Assembly (NCBI GenBank): GCA_041390145.1
Contig: JAWKQM010000005.1
Coordinates: 124,001-188,000, forward strand
DNA from: Gemmatimonadales bacterium
GTDB taxonomy: Bacteria > Gemmatimonadota > Gemmatimonadetes > Gemmatimonadales > GWC2-71-9
Length of the DNA stretch: 64,000 nucleotides
Direction of reading: 5' to 3'
The notes below the pieces were generated by a model. The model was given only the letters and a program-made list of their open reading frames with translations. It made no database searches and was not told where the DNA came from. Within the stretch, counting starts at the first letter, position 1. Every line of letters begins with the position of its first letter. A program made the position numbers and the translations under genes. Of this stretch, positions 54,246-63,773 are shown piece after piece.

Positions 54246-55550
54246 ATGTCGCACCAATCCCTGCCTGGCTTCCGCGAGTTCTTTCCAGACGAGCTGGCTG
54301 CGCGCACACACCTCTTCGAGGCGTGGCGCCGGGTAGCCGTGCGGTACGGTTTCGAGGAGTACGACGGCCCGCCACTCGAGCCGCAGGAGTTGTACACCGA
54401 GAAGAGCGGCCCGGAGATTGTCGGCCAGCTCTACAACTTCGTGGACAAGGGTGACCGCGAGGTGGCGCTTCGCCCCGAGATGACCCCGACCCTTGCCCGG
54501 ATGGTCGCCTCGCGCGCCAACGGACTCCGCAAGCCAATCCGCTGGTTTTCCATAGCCCAGATGTTCCGCTATGAGCGCCAGCAGCGCGGGCGCCTGCGCG
54601 AGCATTATCAGCTCAACTGCGATCTGATCGGTGAGGCCGGACCGCTCGGTGATGCCGAGGTGATCGCCCTGCTCATCGATGTCGGTCGCGAGCTCGGGCT
54701 CGATGCGAAGGCGGTTCGCGTTCGACTCTCCGACCGGCGGGTGCTCTCAGCGCTCCTGCGGAGTGCCGGCGTGACGGAGGCGCAACTGCCGCTGGCTTAC
54801 GCGGCCATCGACAAGCGGGAGCGGATGGCAGAGGCCGCGCTGCTGGCCTTGCTGCAGGGCGCCGGCACGGGGGGATTGTCCCCGGCGGTGGCGGGGCGCG
54901 TCCTCGAACTCTCGGCCTTGCGGGACCTGGAAGCAGTGGCGGCTGTCCTGGCCAAGGTGCCGGGAGGGGCCGCGGCGCTCGAGCCCCTCAGGCGCACCCT
55001 GGGCGCGCTCGACGCGATGGGACTTGGGGAGTACGTGGACGTCGATCTTACCATCGTGCGCGGCCTGGCCTACTACACCGGCACCGTGTTCGAACTCTTC
55101 GACGCCGGCCGCACGCTGCGCGCCATCGCGGGAGGCGGCCGCTACGACGAGTTGCTCGGGCGGCTCGGTGGCGTCGACCTGCCGGCGGTCGGATTCGCGA
55201 TGGGCGACGTCGTGATCGGTGAGTTGCTCCGGGAGCACGGCCTGCAGCCTGGATCCACCCCGTCCATCGAGGTGTTCATCGCCGGGGTGACCGAGGAGGA
55301 CCTGCCGCACGTGCTGGCGCTGGCGCACGACTGTCGCGACGCGGGGCTCCGCACGGAATACGCCCTCACGGCGCAGGCGGTGGGGAAGCAGCTCAAGCTT
55401 GCGGACGCCCGGAAGGCGCGGATCGCCGTGCTGATCGGTCCGGACGACCGGGCCCGCAACGAAGTCCAGTTGAAGGACCTGATCGCGAAGGAGCAGCGTT
55501 CAGTTTCCAGAACCGAAGCGGTGGCCGCACTCCTGGCGGCACGCTCCTGA
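54246..55550 (+). CDS. hisS: Histidyl-tRNA synthetase
   Basis: 434 aa from ATG 54246. Class II motifs: PGFREFFPDELAARTHLFEAW, LRPEMTPTLARMV (motif 2 region), RYERQQRGRLREHYQLNCDLIG and GLAYYTGTVFELFDAG, AGGGRYDELLGRLGG (motif 3). C-terminal anticodon-binding domain (VEVFIAGV-like: IEVFIAGVTEEDL). Length is normal for this family. Confidence 0.94.
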   Translation: MSHQSLPGFREFFPDELAARTHLFEAWRRVAVRYGFEEYDGPPLEPQELYTEKSGPEIVGQLYNFVDKGDREVALRPEMTPTLARMVASRANGLRKPIRWFSIAQMFRYERQQRGRLREHYQLNCDLIGEAGPLGDAEVIALLIDVGRELGLDAKAVRVRLSDRRVLSALLRSAGVTEAQLPLAYAAIDKRERMAEAALLALLQGAGTGGLSPAVAGRVLELSALRDLEAVAAVLAKVPGGAAALEPLRRTLGALDAMGLGEYVDVDLTIVRGLAYYTGTVFELFDAGRTLRAIAGGGRYDELLGRLGGVDLPAVGFAMGDVVIGELLREHGLQPGSTPSIEVFIAGVTEEDLPHVLALAHDCRDAGLRTEYALTAQAVGKQLKLADARKARIAVLIGPDDRARNEVQLKDLIAKEQRSVSRTEAVAALLAARS

Positions 55551-55588
55551 CCCCGGGGCCGCGAGCCGGCCCTACCGAGCGAGGCAGC

Positions 55589-57034
55589 ATGGCAGACGAC
55601 AAGGCGCTTACGACCCGCGCGGCGGACTTCTCCGCCTGGTACAACGAAGTCATCGCCCGGGCGCAGCTGGCGGATTACAGTCCGGTGCGCGGGTGCATGG
55701 TCATTCGCCCGAACGGCTACGCCATCTGGGAGCAGATGCAGCAGGCGCTCGACCGGATGTTCAAGGAGACCGGGCACCAGAACGCCTATTTCCCCCTGTT
55801 CATTCCGCAGAGCTTCCTGGCCCGCGAGGCCGAGCACGTCGAAGGGTTCGCTCCCGAACTGGCCGTCGTGACTCACGCCGGCGGCAAGGAACTCGAGGAG
55901 CCGCTCGTCATCCGGCCGACCTCCGAGACGATCATCTACTCGATGTACGCCAAGTGGATCCAGAGCTGGCGTGACCTGCCCCTGCTCATCAATCAGTGGG
56001 CCAACGTCGTGCGGTGGGAGTTGCGCACCCGGCTCTTCCTCCGCACCACCGAGTTCCTCTGGCAGGAGGGGCACACCGCCCACGCCACGGAGGAGGAGGC
56101 GGAGGCGGAGACGCTGCTGATCCTCGGCATCTACCGCCGGTTCGCCGAGGAATGGATGGCGATGCCGGTGCTCACCGGGCGGAAGAGCGACGGCGAAAAG
56201 TTCGCGGGCGCCCTCCGCACCTATGCGATCGAAGCGCTGATGCAGGACAACCGCGCGCTGCAGGCGGGAACCAGCCACAACCTGGGCCAGAACTTCGCCA
56301 AGGCATTCGACGTCACCTTCCAGACCGCCGACGGCGGGCTCGGGCATGTCTGGAACACGTCATGGGGCGTCTCCACCCGCCTGGTCGGCGGCTTGATCAT
56401 GACGCACAGCGACGACGTGGGCCTGGTGTGCCCGCCGCGCCTCGCGCAGTACCAGGTGGTGATCGTCCCGATCTATCGCAAGGACGAGGAACGGGTGGCC
56501 GTCATCGAGGCGGCGGAACGCCTGCAGCAGTCGCTGCGCGCGGCGGGCATCCGGGTGCACCTCGATGCACGCGACGGAATGAAGCCCGGCGCCAAGTACT
56601 ATGAGTGGGAGTCGCGGGGCGTCCCGTTCCGTCTCGAACTCGGCCCGCGTGATCTCGCGGCCGAGCAGGTGATGCTCGCACGGCGCACCGGCGGCAAGGA
56701 ACCGGTGCCGATGGCCGGCCTCGGCGACCGCATCCACGTCGAGATCGACGCGATGCAGCAGGCGCTGCTCGGCGCGGCGGTCGCGCGGCGCGAGGCGGCA
56801 ACGATCCGGAACGCGACCCGGGAGCAGCTGGTGGCGGCGATGAACGGCCCGGGCGGGTTCGTCTACGGCGGCTGGTGCGGTGACGCCACCTGCGAGGCGG
56901 ACATCAAGGAGCAGACCAAGGCGACCATCCGGGTCCTTCCCGATGAAGAGTTCCGGTCCGATCCCGCCCCGACCCGATGCACCTGGTGCAACCGCGACGC
57001 CGTGACGGAGGCGGTGTGGGCGAAGGCGTACTGA
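55589..57034 (+). CDS. proS: Prolyl-tRNA synthetase (short type without editing domain)
   Basis: 481 aa. ADFSAWYNEVIARAQLADYSPVRGCMVIRPNGYAIWE, GHQNAYFPLFIP, LRTRLFLRTTEFLWQEGHTAHATEEEA and the zinc-binding C-terminal domain with WCGDATCEADIKEQTKATIR and CTWCNRDAV. This is the eukaryote/archaeon-like type found in several bacterial phyla. Stop overlaps lysA. Confidence 0.95.
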   Translation: MADDKALTTRAADFSAWYNEVIARAQLADYSPVRGCMVIRPNGYAIWEQMQQALDRMFKETGHQNAYFPLFIPQSFLAREAEHVEGFAPELAVVTHAGGKELEEPLVIRPTSETIIYSMYAKWIQSWRDLPLLINQWANVVRWELRTRLFLRTTEFLWQEGHTAHATEEEAEAETLLILGIYRRFAEEWMAMPVLTGRKSDGEKFAGALRTYAIEALMQDNRALQAGTSHNLGQNFAKAFDVTFQTADGGLGHVWNTSWGVSTRLVGGLIMTHSDDVGLVCPPRLAQYQVVIVPIYRKDEERVAVIEAAERLQQSLRAAGIRVHLDARDGMKPGAKYYEWESRGVPFRLELGPRDLAAEQVMLARRTGGKEPVPMAGLGDRIHVEIDAMQQALLGAAVARREAATIRNATREQLVAAMNGPGGFVYGGWCGDATCEADIKEQTKATIRVLPDEEFRSDPAPTRCTWCNRDAVTEAVWAKAY

Positions 57035-58365
57035 TGGCGGGGCAGGGGGGCAGGGTGGCAGCGGGGCAGGCCGCCCTGCTGCAGGACGCGGGGATGATTG
57101 TGTCCGACGAGGGGCTGGTCATGGCGGGGGTGCCGCTCGCGCGGATTGCGCGCGAGGTCGGCACCCCCGCCTTCGTCTACAATGCGGAAGCGATCCGCCG
57201 CCAGTACCGTGCGCTGGAGACGGCGTTCGCCGGCATCCCCCACCGCATCTGCTACGCGGTCAAGGCGAACAGCAACCTTGCGATCCTGCGGCTGTTGCAC
57301 GACCTGGGCGCCGGCGCGGACCTGGTGTCCGCCGGCGAAATGCGGCGGGCCATCGCCGCGGGATTTGCGCCCGGCGCCCTCGTCTTCAGCGGTGTCGGCA
57401 AGACGGCCGGGGAACTGGAGGACACGGTTGCCGCGGGCATCGGCCAGGTGAACGTCGAATCGGTCGAGGAACTCAAGCTCCTCGGTGCCGTGGCGGCACG
57501 CCTCGACCGTGTCACCTCGGTCGGCATTCGGGTCAACCCCGATGTCACGACCGACACCCATCCCTACATCTCGACCAGCCACGGCGGCATCAAGTTTGGC
57601 GTCCCGCACGATCAGGTGCAGCAGGCGGCGGACTACATCCGCGAGCATCCTCAATTGCGGCTCACCGCGGTCGCGATGCATCTCGGGAGCCAACTGCTCG
57701 ACCCCGCGCCGTATGCCGAAGCGCTCGGGAAGCTGGTGGCCCTGGTGAAGGAACTGCGCGCGGCCGGCATCTCCACGCTTGAATCACTGGACATCGGCGG
57801 CGGCCTCGGCATCCGGTATCAGCCTGAGGCCGGGCCGGGGATGGACCCCGCGGCGCTCGCCGCCGTCGTCGGGCCCCTCGCCGCGCAGGCCGGTCTGCCC
57901 ATCACCATGGAGCCGGGACGGTTCCTGGTCGGCAGCGCGGGGGTGTTGTTGACGACGGTGCTGTACCGGAAGCATTCGGGCGGGCGTGACTTCGTCATCG
58001 TGGACGCCGCGATGAACGATCTCCTGCGGCCAAGCCTCTACCGCGCGCACCACGAGATCGTGGAGGTCGTCCCGGCGGGCCGACAGGCCGGGCCGGTCGA
58101 CGTGGTGGGCCCGATCTGCGAAACGGGCGATTTCCTGGCGCTGGAGCGGGTCCTGCCAAAGGTGGAGCCCGGCGAGCGGCTGGCCGCGCTCTGTGCCGGC
58201 GCCTACGGCTTTGTCATGAGTTCCAATTACAACACCCGCGGTCGCGCGGCGGAGGTGCTGGTGGACGGTGGGCGCGCGGCGGTGGTGCGGCCCCGCGAAT
58301 CCGTCGACGGTCTCTTCGCGTCCGAAATCGCCGACCCCTTTGCCACCCTCTCCGACAACGGGTGA
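57034..58365 (+). CDS. lysA: Diaminopimelate decarboxylase
   Basis: 443 aa from ATG 57034 in the proS stop (TGATG). PLP-binding Lys in CYAVKANSNLAIL, VNVESVEELKLL, RVNPDVTTDTHPYISTSHGGIKFG, DIGGGLGIRYQ, EPGRFLVGSAGVLLTTV and ICETGDFLALER (substrate Cys). Last step of lysine synthesis. The first 20 residues are low-complexity and may not be translated if a later start is used. Confidence 0.95.
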   Translation: MAGQGGRVAAGQAALLQDAGMIVSDEGLVMAGVPLARIAREVGTPAFVYNAEAIRRQYRALETAFAGIPHRICYAVKANSNLAILRLLHDLGAGADLVSAGEMRRAIAAGFAPGALVFSGVGKTAGELEDTVAAGIGQVNVESVEELKLLGAVAARLDRVTSVGIRVNPDVTTDTHPYISTSHGGIKFGVPHDQVQQAADYIREHPQLRLTAVAMHLGSQLLDPAPYAEALGKLVALVKELRAAGISTLESLDIGGGLGIRYQPEAGPGMDPAALAAVVGPLAAQAGLPITMEPGRFLVGSAGVLLTTVLYRKHSGGRDFVIVDAAMNDLLRPSLYRAHHEIVEVVPAGRQAGPVDVVGPICETGDFLALERVLPKVEPGERLAALCAGAYGFVMSSNYNTRGRAAEVLVDGGRAAVVRPRESVDGLFASEIADPFATLSDNG

Positions 58366-58377
58366 GGAATCAGCGGA

Positions 58378-59937
58378 ATGAACGCTCCCAGGCACCACGA
58401 CGGCATCCTGATCCTCGACTACGGCTCGCAATTCACCCAGCTGATTGCGCGGCGGGTGCGCGAAGCCCACGTCTATTGCGAGATCCACCCGGGCACCCGC
58501 TCGCTGGAGTGGATTCGTGACTGGGGCCCGAAGGGGATCATCCTCTCGGGCGGCCCCAATTCGGTGTACGACGCCGGGGCGCCGACCGCGCCGCCGGGCA
58601 TTCTCGATCTCGGCGTCCCGGTGCTGGGCCTCTGTTACGGCATGCAGATCATCGCGCAGATGGCCGGCGCCAAGGTGGTCGGCGCCGACCGTCGCGAGTA
58701 CGGCCGGGCGGTGGTGACGGTGGCAGGGGGCAAGCTCTTCAGTGGGTTTGCCGTGGGCGAGGAAACGGCGGTCTGGATGAGTCACGGCGACCATGTCGAC
58801 ACGCCGCCTCCGGGTTTCACGCTCACCGCCTCGAGCCCCAACTGTCCCGTGGCGGGGTTCGAGCACGCCAGCCGGCCGATCTTCGGGGTCCAGTTCCACC
58901 CCGAGGTGGCACACACCGCGCGGGGCGGAGAAATCATCGGCGCCTTCCTGTTCGATGTGTGCGGGGCGACGCCGGACTGGACCGCGGGGCATTTCATCGA
59001 GACCGAGACCGCGCGAATTCGCGCGCTGGCCGGTTCCGCGCGCGTCATCTGCGGCCTCTCGGGCGGCGTGGACTCCTCGGTGGCCGCGGCGCTGGTCCAC
59101 CGCGCCGTGGGCGACCGGCTGACCTGCATCTTCGTCGACCACGGCCTCCTCCGGTTGCATGAACGTGACCAGGTCGAGGCGACATTCCGCCGTCACCTGG
59201 GGATCGACCTGCGCGTGGTGGAGGCGAGCGAATTGTTCCTCAAGGCGCTCGACGGGGTCAGCGACCCGGAAGAGAAGCGCCGCCGGATCGGGCACACCTT
59301 CATTGATGTGTTCGAGGCGGAGGCGAAGCAGGTGGGGCCCGACGTCGGGTTCCTGGTGCAGGGCACACTCTATCCCGACGTGATCGAGTCGGTGTCACCC
59401 ACCGGGGGACCGTCGGTCACCATCAAGACCCACCACAACGTCGGCGGGCTGCCGGAGCGGCTGCCGTTCAAGCTTATCGAACCGCTGCGGGAACTGTTCA
59501 AGGACGAAGTGCGACAGGTCGGGCGGGAACTCGGTTTGCCGGAGGAGATGGTCGGACGGCATCCGTTCCCAGGGCCCGGGCTGGCCATCCGCATCCTGGG
59601 GGCGGTCTCGAAGCCGGATCTCGACATCCTCCGGGCCGTGGACGACATCTACATCGAGGAGATCCGGGCGGCGGGGCTGTACGACGACATCTGGCAGGCG
59701 TTTGCCGTGCTGCTGCCGATACGCTCTGTCGGCGTGCAGGGTGACTTCCGCACCTACGATCAGGCGGTGGCGCTTCGGGCGGTAACGAGCCGGGACGGGA
59801 TGACGGCCGACTGGTTCCCCTTCCCGCACGAGGTGCTGGCGCACATCTCGAACCGGATCGCCAACGAGGTGAAGGGGGTCAACCGGGTGGTATACGACGT
59901 GAGCAGCAAACCCCCCGCCACGATCGAGTGGGAGTAG
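58378..59937 (+). CDS. guaA: GMP synthase (glutamine-hydrolysing)
   Basis: 519 aa. N-terminal class I amidotransferase with nucleophile Cys in VLGLCYGMQIIAQ and the His/Glu of GVQFHPEVAHT; ATP-pyrophosphatase loop GLSGGVDSSVAAAL; C-terminal dimerisation domain ending VVYDVSSKPPATIEWE. Makes GMP from XMP. Complete and normal length. Confidence 0.97.
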   Translation: MNAPRHHDGILILDYGSQFTQLIARRVREAHVYCEIHPGTRSLEWIRDWGPKGIILSGGPNSVYDAGAPTAPPGILDLGVPVLGLCYGMQIIAQMAGAKVVGADRREYGRAVVTVAGGKLFSGFAVGEETAVWMSHGDHVDTPPPGFTLTASSPNCPVAGFEHASRPIFGVQFHPEVAHTARGGEIIGAFLFDVCGATPDWTAGHFIETETARIRALAGSARVICGLSGGVDSSVAAALVHRAVGDRLTCIFVDHGLLRLHERDQVEATFRRHLGIDLRVVEASELFLKALDGVSDPEEKRRRIGHTFIDVFEAEAKQVGPDVGFLVQGTLYPDVIESVSPTGGPSVTIKTHHNVGGLPERLPFKLIEPLRELFKDEVRQVGRELGLPEEMVGRHPFPGPGLAIRILGAVSKPDLDILRAVDDIYIEEIRAAGLYDDIWQAFAVLLPIRSVGVQGDFRTYDQAVALRAVTSRDGMTADWFPFPHEVLAHISNRIANEVKGVNRVVYDVSSKPPATIEWE

Positions 59938-59941
59938 GGGG

Positions 59942-60394
59942 CTAGACGCCCTTCGCCGACAGCAGCTCGAAGAACTCGTCGACCGAGGCCAGCTTCGCGA
60001 GCTGTTCCGGCACACCGGGCTCCTTGGCGAGCTGGGCGATCTTGCCGAGCGTCGGGAGGTACTGGTTGGACATTTCGTTGGGTGGGGCCACGATGAGGAA
60101 GACGTGGTGGACGGGTTGCCCGTCGGCGGCACCGAATTCGAGCCCGGCCGGGGAATAGCCGTAGGCGAGTTGCAGGCGATGCACCACCAGCGAGCGGCAG
60201 TGCGGCACGGCAACGCCTCGCCCCACACCGGTAGAGCCCAGGCTTTCCCGCCGATGCAGCATCTTCAGCAAGGTGTCCGTCGATTTCTCGTCGGCGTGGA
60301 GCAGGCCCACCAACTCGGCGAGCGCCTCGTCCTTGGTGGTGGCGCTGAGCGGCAGCTGGACGGCGTCGGGCGCAAAGAATTCTCTGAGATGCAT
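59942..60394 (-). CDS. PTS IIA domain protein (PtsN-like)
   Basis: 150 aa. Fructose/nitrogen-type EIIA: KDEALAELVGLLHADEKS, RRESLGSTGVGRGVAVPHCRS with the phospho-His in AVPH, LIVAPPNEMSNQYLPTLGKIAQLAK. In bacteria without sugar PTS it serves regulation (potassium, nitrogen, stress). It faces guaA and is divergent from dus. No HPr or EI is in the window. Confidence 0.88.
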   Translation of the reverse strand: MHLREFFAPDAVQLPLSATTKDEALAELVGLLHADEKSTDTLLKMLHRRESLGSTGVGRGVAVPHCRSLVVHRLQLAYGYSPAGLEFGAADGQPVHHVFLIVAPPNEMSNQYLPTLGKIAQLAKEPGVPEQLAKLASVDEFFELLSAKGV

Positions 60395-60476
60395 GACGGG
60401 GAAGCTAATCCCCGCCCGGAACGCGTGTCAAATCCCTATCATTGCTCGGTTTAGCCCACGGCCGTATTTTGTGGGC

Positions 60477-61460
60477 ATGCGGCTCCCCTATCCCGTTCCC
60501 CACGATTTCGCCCTGATCCTGGCTCCCATGGCCGGGGTCTCGGAGCCACCCTTCCGCCAGATCTGCCGGCGGATGGGGGCGGACGTCGTGCTGTCAGAAT
60601 TCCTCTCTTCTGAGGCGATCCGCCGGCGGATCCGGAACACCCTGGAAGGGGCGGAGTTCGAGGAGTGCGAGCGCCCGATCGGGATCCAGATCTACGGAGC
60701 CGATCCCGCCGCCATGGCGGAGGCCACCGCGCTCATCACCGAGCACTACCAGCCGGAGTTCATCGACATCAACTTCGGGTGCCCGGTCAAGAAGGTGGTC
60801 CGGCGGAACGGCGGGTCAGGCTGCCTGCGGGAGCCGCAGCTTATCACGGACATCATCCGCGCGTGCGTCGCCGCCACCCACCTGCCGGTGACGGTGAAGA
60901 CCCGAAGCGGGTGGAACGACGAGATGCGGGACCCCGTCGGGATTGCGCTGCGGATGCAGGACGCCGGTGCCCGGGCGTTCACGCTCCACGCCCGGACGCG
61001 GACCCAGATGTACTCCGGCAAGGCCAACTGGGACGAGATCGCCCGGGTGGTCGAGGCGCTGGAAATTCCCGTCATCGGCAACGGCGACGTGCAGACGCCT
61101 GAAGATGTCGTGCGCATGCGCGATCACACCGGGGCCGCCGGCGTCATGGTCGGCCGCGGCGCGTTCGGCAACCCCTGGCTCTTCCGCGATGCGCGCGCCC
61201 TCCTCGCGGGCCGCCCGAAGCCGGATGCGCCGACTGCGGCGGAGCGCTTCGAGATGGCGCTCACCCACGCGCGCCTGGCCCTTCGTCTGCAGGGCGACTC
61301 GCGGCACACGGTGGTGGAGTTCCGCAAGCACTTCGGCTGGTACACCAAGGGGCTTCACGGGGCGAGCGAGCTCCGCCAGCGGCTCTTCCAGGTGGAGTCG
61401 TTCACCGAGGCGGAGGAGATCTTCGTCCGGTACCTCGCGCCACTCGCGCAGGTGGCGTGA
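60477..61460 (+). CDS. dusB: tRNA-dihydrouridine synthase
   Basis: 327 aa from ATG 60477. FMN TIM barrel: ILAPMAGVSEPPFRQICRRMGAD, EFIDINFGCPVKKVVRRNGGSGCL (active Cys), VTVKTRSGWND, FTLHARTRTQMYSGKANWDEIARV, GNGDVQTPEDV and MVGRGAFGNPWLFR. Reduces uridines in tRNA D loops. Dus subtype B is favoured but not certain. Overlaps larB (GTGA). Confidence 0.93.
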   Translation: MRLPYPVPHDFALILAPMAGVSEPPFRQICRRMGADVVLSEFLSSEAIRRRIRNTLEGAEFEECERPIGIQIYGADPAAMAEATALITEHYQPEFIDINFGCPVKKVVRRNGGSGCLREPQLITDIIRACVAATHLPVTVKTRSGWNDEMRDPVGIALRMQDAGARAFTLHARTRTQMYSGKANWDEIARVVEALEIPVIGNGDVQTPEDVVRMRDHTGAAGVMVGRGAFGNPWLFRDARALLAGRPKPDAPTAAERFEMALTHARLALRLQGDSRHTVVEFRKHFGWYTKGLHGASELRQRLFQVESFTEAEEIFVRYLAPLAQVA

Positions 61461-62215
61461 CCCCCGAGCGGCTGGCTGCACTGCTGGCAAGCGTCGCCGC
61501 CGGCACGATCACGCCGGCGCTGGCGCTCGAGCAGTTGCGCAATTTCCCCGCCGAACAACTTCCGTTCGCCAGCATCGATCACCATCGCACCCTGCGGCAG
61601 GGACAGCCGGAGGTGATCTTCTGCGCCGGCAAGACGGTGGAGCAGGTGGTGGCCATCGCCGAGCGACTGACCGCCGTGTCGGGCAGCTTCCTGGGCACGC
61701 GCGCGACCGATGAACAGGCGGAGGCGCTCCGGAACGTCTTCCCCGGGCTTGAGTGGAATGCCCCGGCGCGGACGGTGTTCTTGCCGAAGGAGCCCCGTCC
61801 GGAACCGACGGGGATGGGCACGGTGCTCGTGGTGTGTGCCGGCACCAGCGACCTGCCGGTGGCGGAGGAGGCGGCGGTGGTGGCCGAGGCGTTCGGCAAC
61901 CGGGTGGAACGGATGGTGGACGTGGGAGTGGCGGGCATCCACCGGTTGATGGCGCAGGGCGACCGGCTGCGGGAAGCGGCAGTCGTCATCGTCGTGGCGG
62001 GCATGGAAGGCGCCTTGCCAAGCGTCGTCGGAGGATTGGTTCGGGTGCCCGTGATCGCGGTGCCGACCAGCGTCGGGTACGGGGCGGCGTTCGGCGGAAT
62101 CGCCGCGCTGCTCGGGATGCTGAACAGCTGTGCGGCCGGAGTGACCGTGGTGAACATCGACAACGGTTTCGGCGCGGCCGCGGCGGCCACGCGCATCAAC
62201 CACCGGGCGCCGTGA
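61457..62215 (+). CDS. larB: Nickel-pincer cofactor biosynthesis protein LarB
   Basis: 252 aa. PurE-like C-terminal half: VLVVCAGTSDLPVAEEAAVVAEAFGNRVERMVDVGVAGIHRL, VVIVVAGMEGALPSVVGGLVRVPVIAVPTSVGYG and GMLNSCAAGVTVVNIDNGFGAA. LarB carboxylates nicotinic acid adenine dinucleotide in making the cofactor of lactate racemase and other enzymes. LarC, LarE and a LarA-type enzyme are not in this window. Confidence 0.92.
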   Translation: MTPERLAALLASVAAGTITPALALEQLRNFPAEQLPFASIDHHRTLRQGQPEVIFCAGKTVEQVVAIAERLTAVSGSFLGTRATDEQAEALRNVFPGLEWNAPARTVFLPKEPRPEPTGMGTVLVVCAGTSDLPVAEEAAVVAEAFGNRVERMVDVGVAGIHRLMAQGDRLREAAVVIVVAGMEGALPSVVGGLVRVPVIAVPTSVGYGAAFGGIAALLGMLNSCAAGVTVVNIDNGFGAAAAATRINHRAP

Positions 62216-63648
62216 GCGGTCTGGGGATCGCCGTGGTCTGGACGCTCCTCGGCGCTGCGGCCGGATTCCTGGTCGCCCGCCGGCGCCGCCCAGTCCCTCC
62301 GCGCGGCCGCACCGGCCTCCCGGATGCCGCGACTCCCCACCTCCTTCCCGATCCCGCGCTCGAGTGGCTGCGTCGCGCCTCCGGCGCCCACGGTCTGTGG
62401 GCGGTCGAGACGAAGGGCCCCGGTCAGGGCGCCCGCACCTACCAGAGTCTCTCCCCTGCCTGGCGCGTCACCGATACCGAACTGGACCTGATCGAGGAGC
62501 GCATCAAGGCGGCGTCCACCCGGGATGGCGACGGCGCCGAGCGCCTCGACGCCGGCCTGCTGCTGATCGCCTCGGCCGGGGGCGCGGTAGTGGCCGCGCT
62601 CGTCCCGGCAGACCTCCCGAGCGCGGCCCAGGCCACACTCCGAGGTGACCTCGCGGCATTGCTCGATGGAATCGGGCGGCGCCCGGTCCTCCACGATCTG
62701 GCGCAGGTGCAGGACGGCCTGGCCATTGAATCGGTCGAGAGCGTGGGGATGCGGCTGGCGTACCAGGTGGAGCGGATCGCCGGAGCCGAGGCGTACGTGG
62801 CCGCCTCGGAGGGAGCGGGCACCAGGGTGATCGGGGTGTCGGGGCTCGCGGACCGCCGGGCGCTCGGGCAGGTGCTCCCCGCCGATGCGACACTGGCCCG
62901 TGTATCGCGCGGCGCCCAGCCGGAAGCGGCGAGCGGCGATCCCCTCGGCGGTTCGGGCACCGACCGTCGCCGGCACCCACCCGCACAGGTGACACCGATG
63001 CTGCAGCACGATCAGGCCATCGGCGGGGTGGCCTGGCGTGTGCCCGACGGCGGGCTGGTCAGCCAGGAGACGATCCGGGAGGTCAATGAGGCGATCCGCG
63101 CGGCGACACCGCGGCTCGAGGTCGCCCTGCGTCTCGCCGCCGAGACGGACCGCGCCATCAAGGATCCGTTGACCGGCCTCCTCAACCGGCGCGGACTGGG
63201 GGAACGGATGAGCCTGGTCGGGCCTGAGCGCGGTGCCCTCATCTCGCTCGACTTCGACAAGTTCAAGCTCTTGAACGACACGCTCGGCCACGCGGCGGGG
63301 GACGCGGCGCTGATTCATCTGGCGCGCATCCTCCAGGAGCAGGTCCGAGGGGCGGACTCGGCGGCCCGCGTCGGGGGGGAGGAATTCCTGCTCTGGCTGC
63401 CGGGGACGTCGCTGGAGGAGGGCGTGCGCGTCGCGGAACGGATCAGGGTGCGGCTGGGTTCCGTGGGTTGGGACTGGCAAGGCAGGTCGTGGCCCCTGTC
63501 GGCGTCCTTCGGGGTGGCCGGGTGGCCGGAAACGACCCGGAGCAAGGACAACCTTGCCACCCAGGCCGATGCCGCGCTCTACGCCGCCAAGCGGGGCGGT
63601 CGAAACCGGGTCGTGATCTGGAGCCTCGAATTGAAGGAATCCTCATAG
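62212..63648 (+). CDS. Diguanylate cyclase (GGDEF domain)
   Basis: About 478 aa from GTG 62212 in the larB stop. One N-terminal membrane helix (GIAVVWTLLGAAAGFLVA), a region of about 250 residues resembling GAF-like sensor folds, then a GGDEF domain: DPLTGLLNRRGLGERM, SLDFDKFKLLNDTLGHAAGDAAL, active loop VGGEEFLLWLP and ADAALYAAKRGGRN. GGEEF indicates an active enzyme. It may regulate surface behaviour; the signal is unknown. Confidence 0.88.
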   Translation: MSGLGIAVVWTLLGAAAGFLVARRRRPVPPRGRTGLPDAATPHLLPDPALEWLRRASGAHGLWAVETKGPGQGARTYQSLSPAWRVTDTELDLIEERIKAASTRDGDGAERLDAGLLLIASAGGAVVAALVPADLPSAAQATLRGDLAALLDGIGRRPVLHDLAQVQDGLAIESVESVGMRLAYQVERIAGAEAYVAASEGAGTRVIGVSGLADRRALGQVLPADATLARVSRGAQPEAASGDPLGGSGTDRRRHPPAQVTPMLQHDQAIGGVAWRVPDGGLVSQETIREVNEAIRAATPRLEVALRLAAETDRAIKDPLTGLLNRRGLGERMSLVGPERGALISLDFDKFKLLNDTLGHAAGDAALIHLARILQEQVRGADSAARVGGEEFLLWLPGTSLEEGVRVAERIRVRLGSVGWDWQGRSWPLSASFGVAGWPETTRSKDNLATQADAALYAAKRGGRNRVVIWSLELKESS

Positions 63649-63773
63649 TCGGTTTATCTTGTTGTTCACCAAGGGGGTACCCAGTCGAAGCTCGGTGTCT
63701 TACCGTTCCCGCAGTGGCGGCCCATACCACTTAGCCGGGCTGCCAAACAAGGGTTCACCCCGGAGGTAAGGTT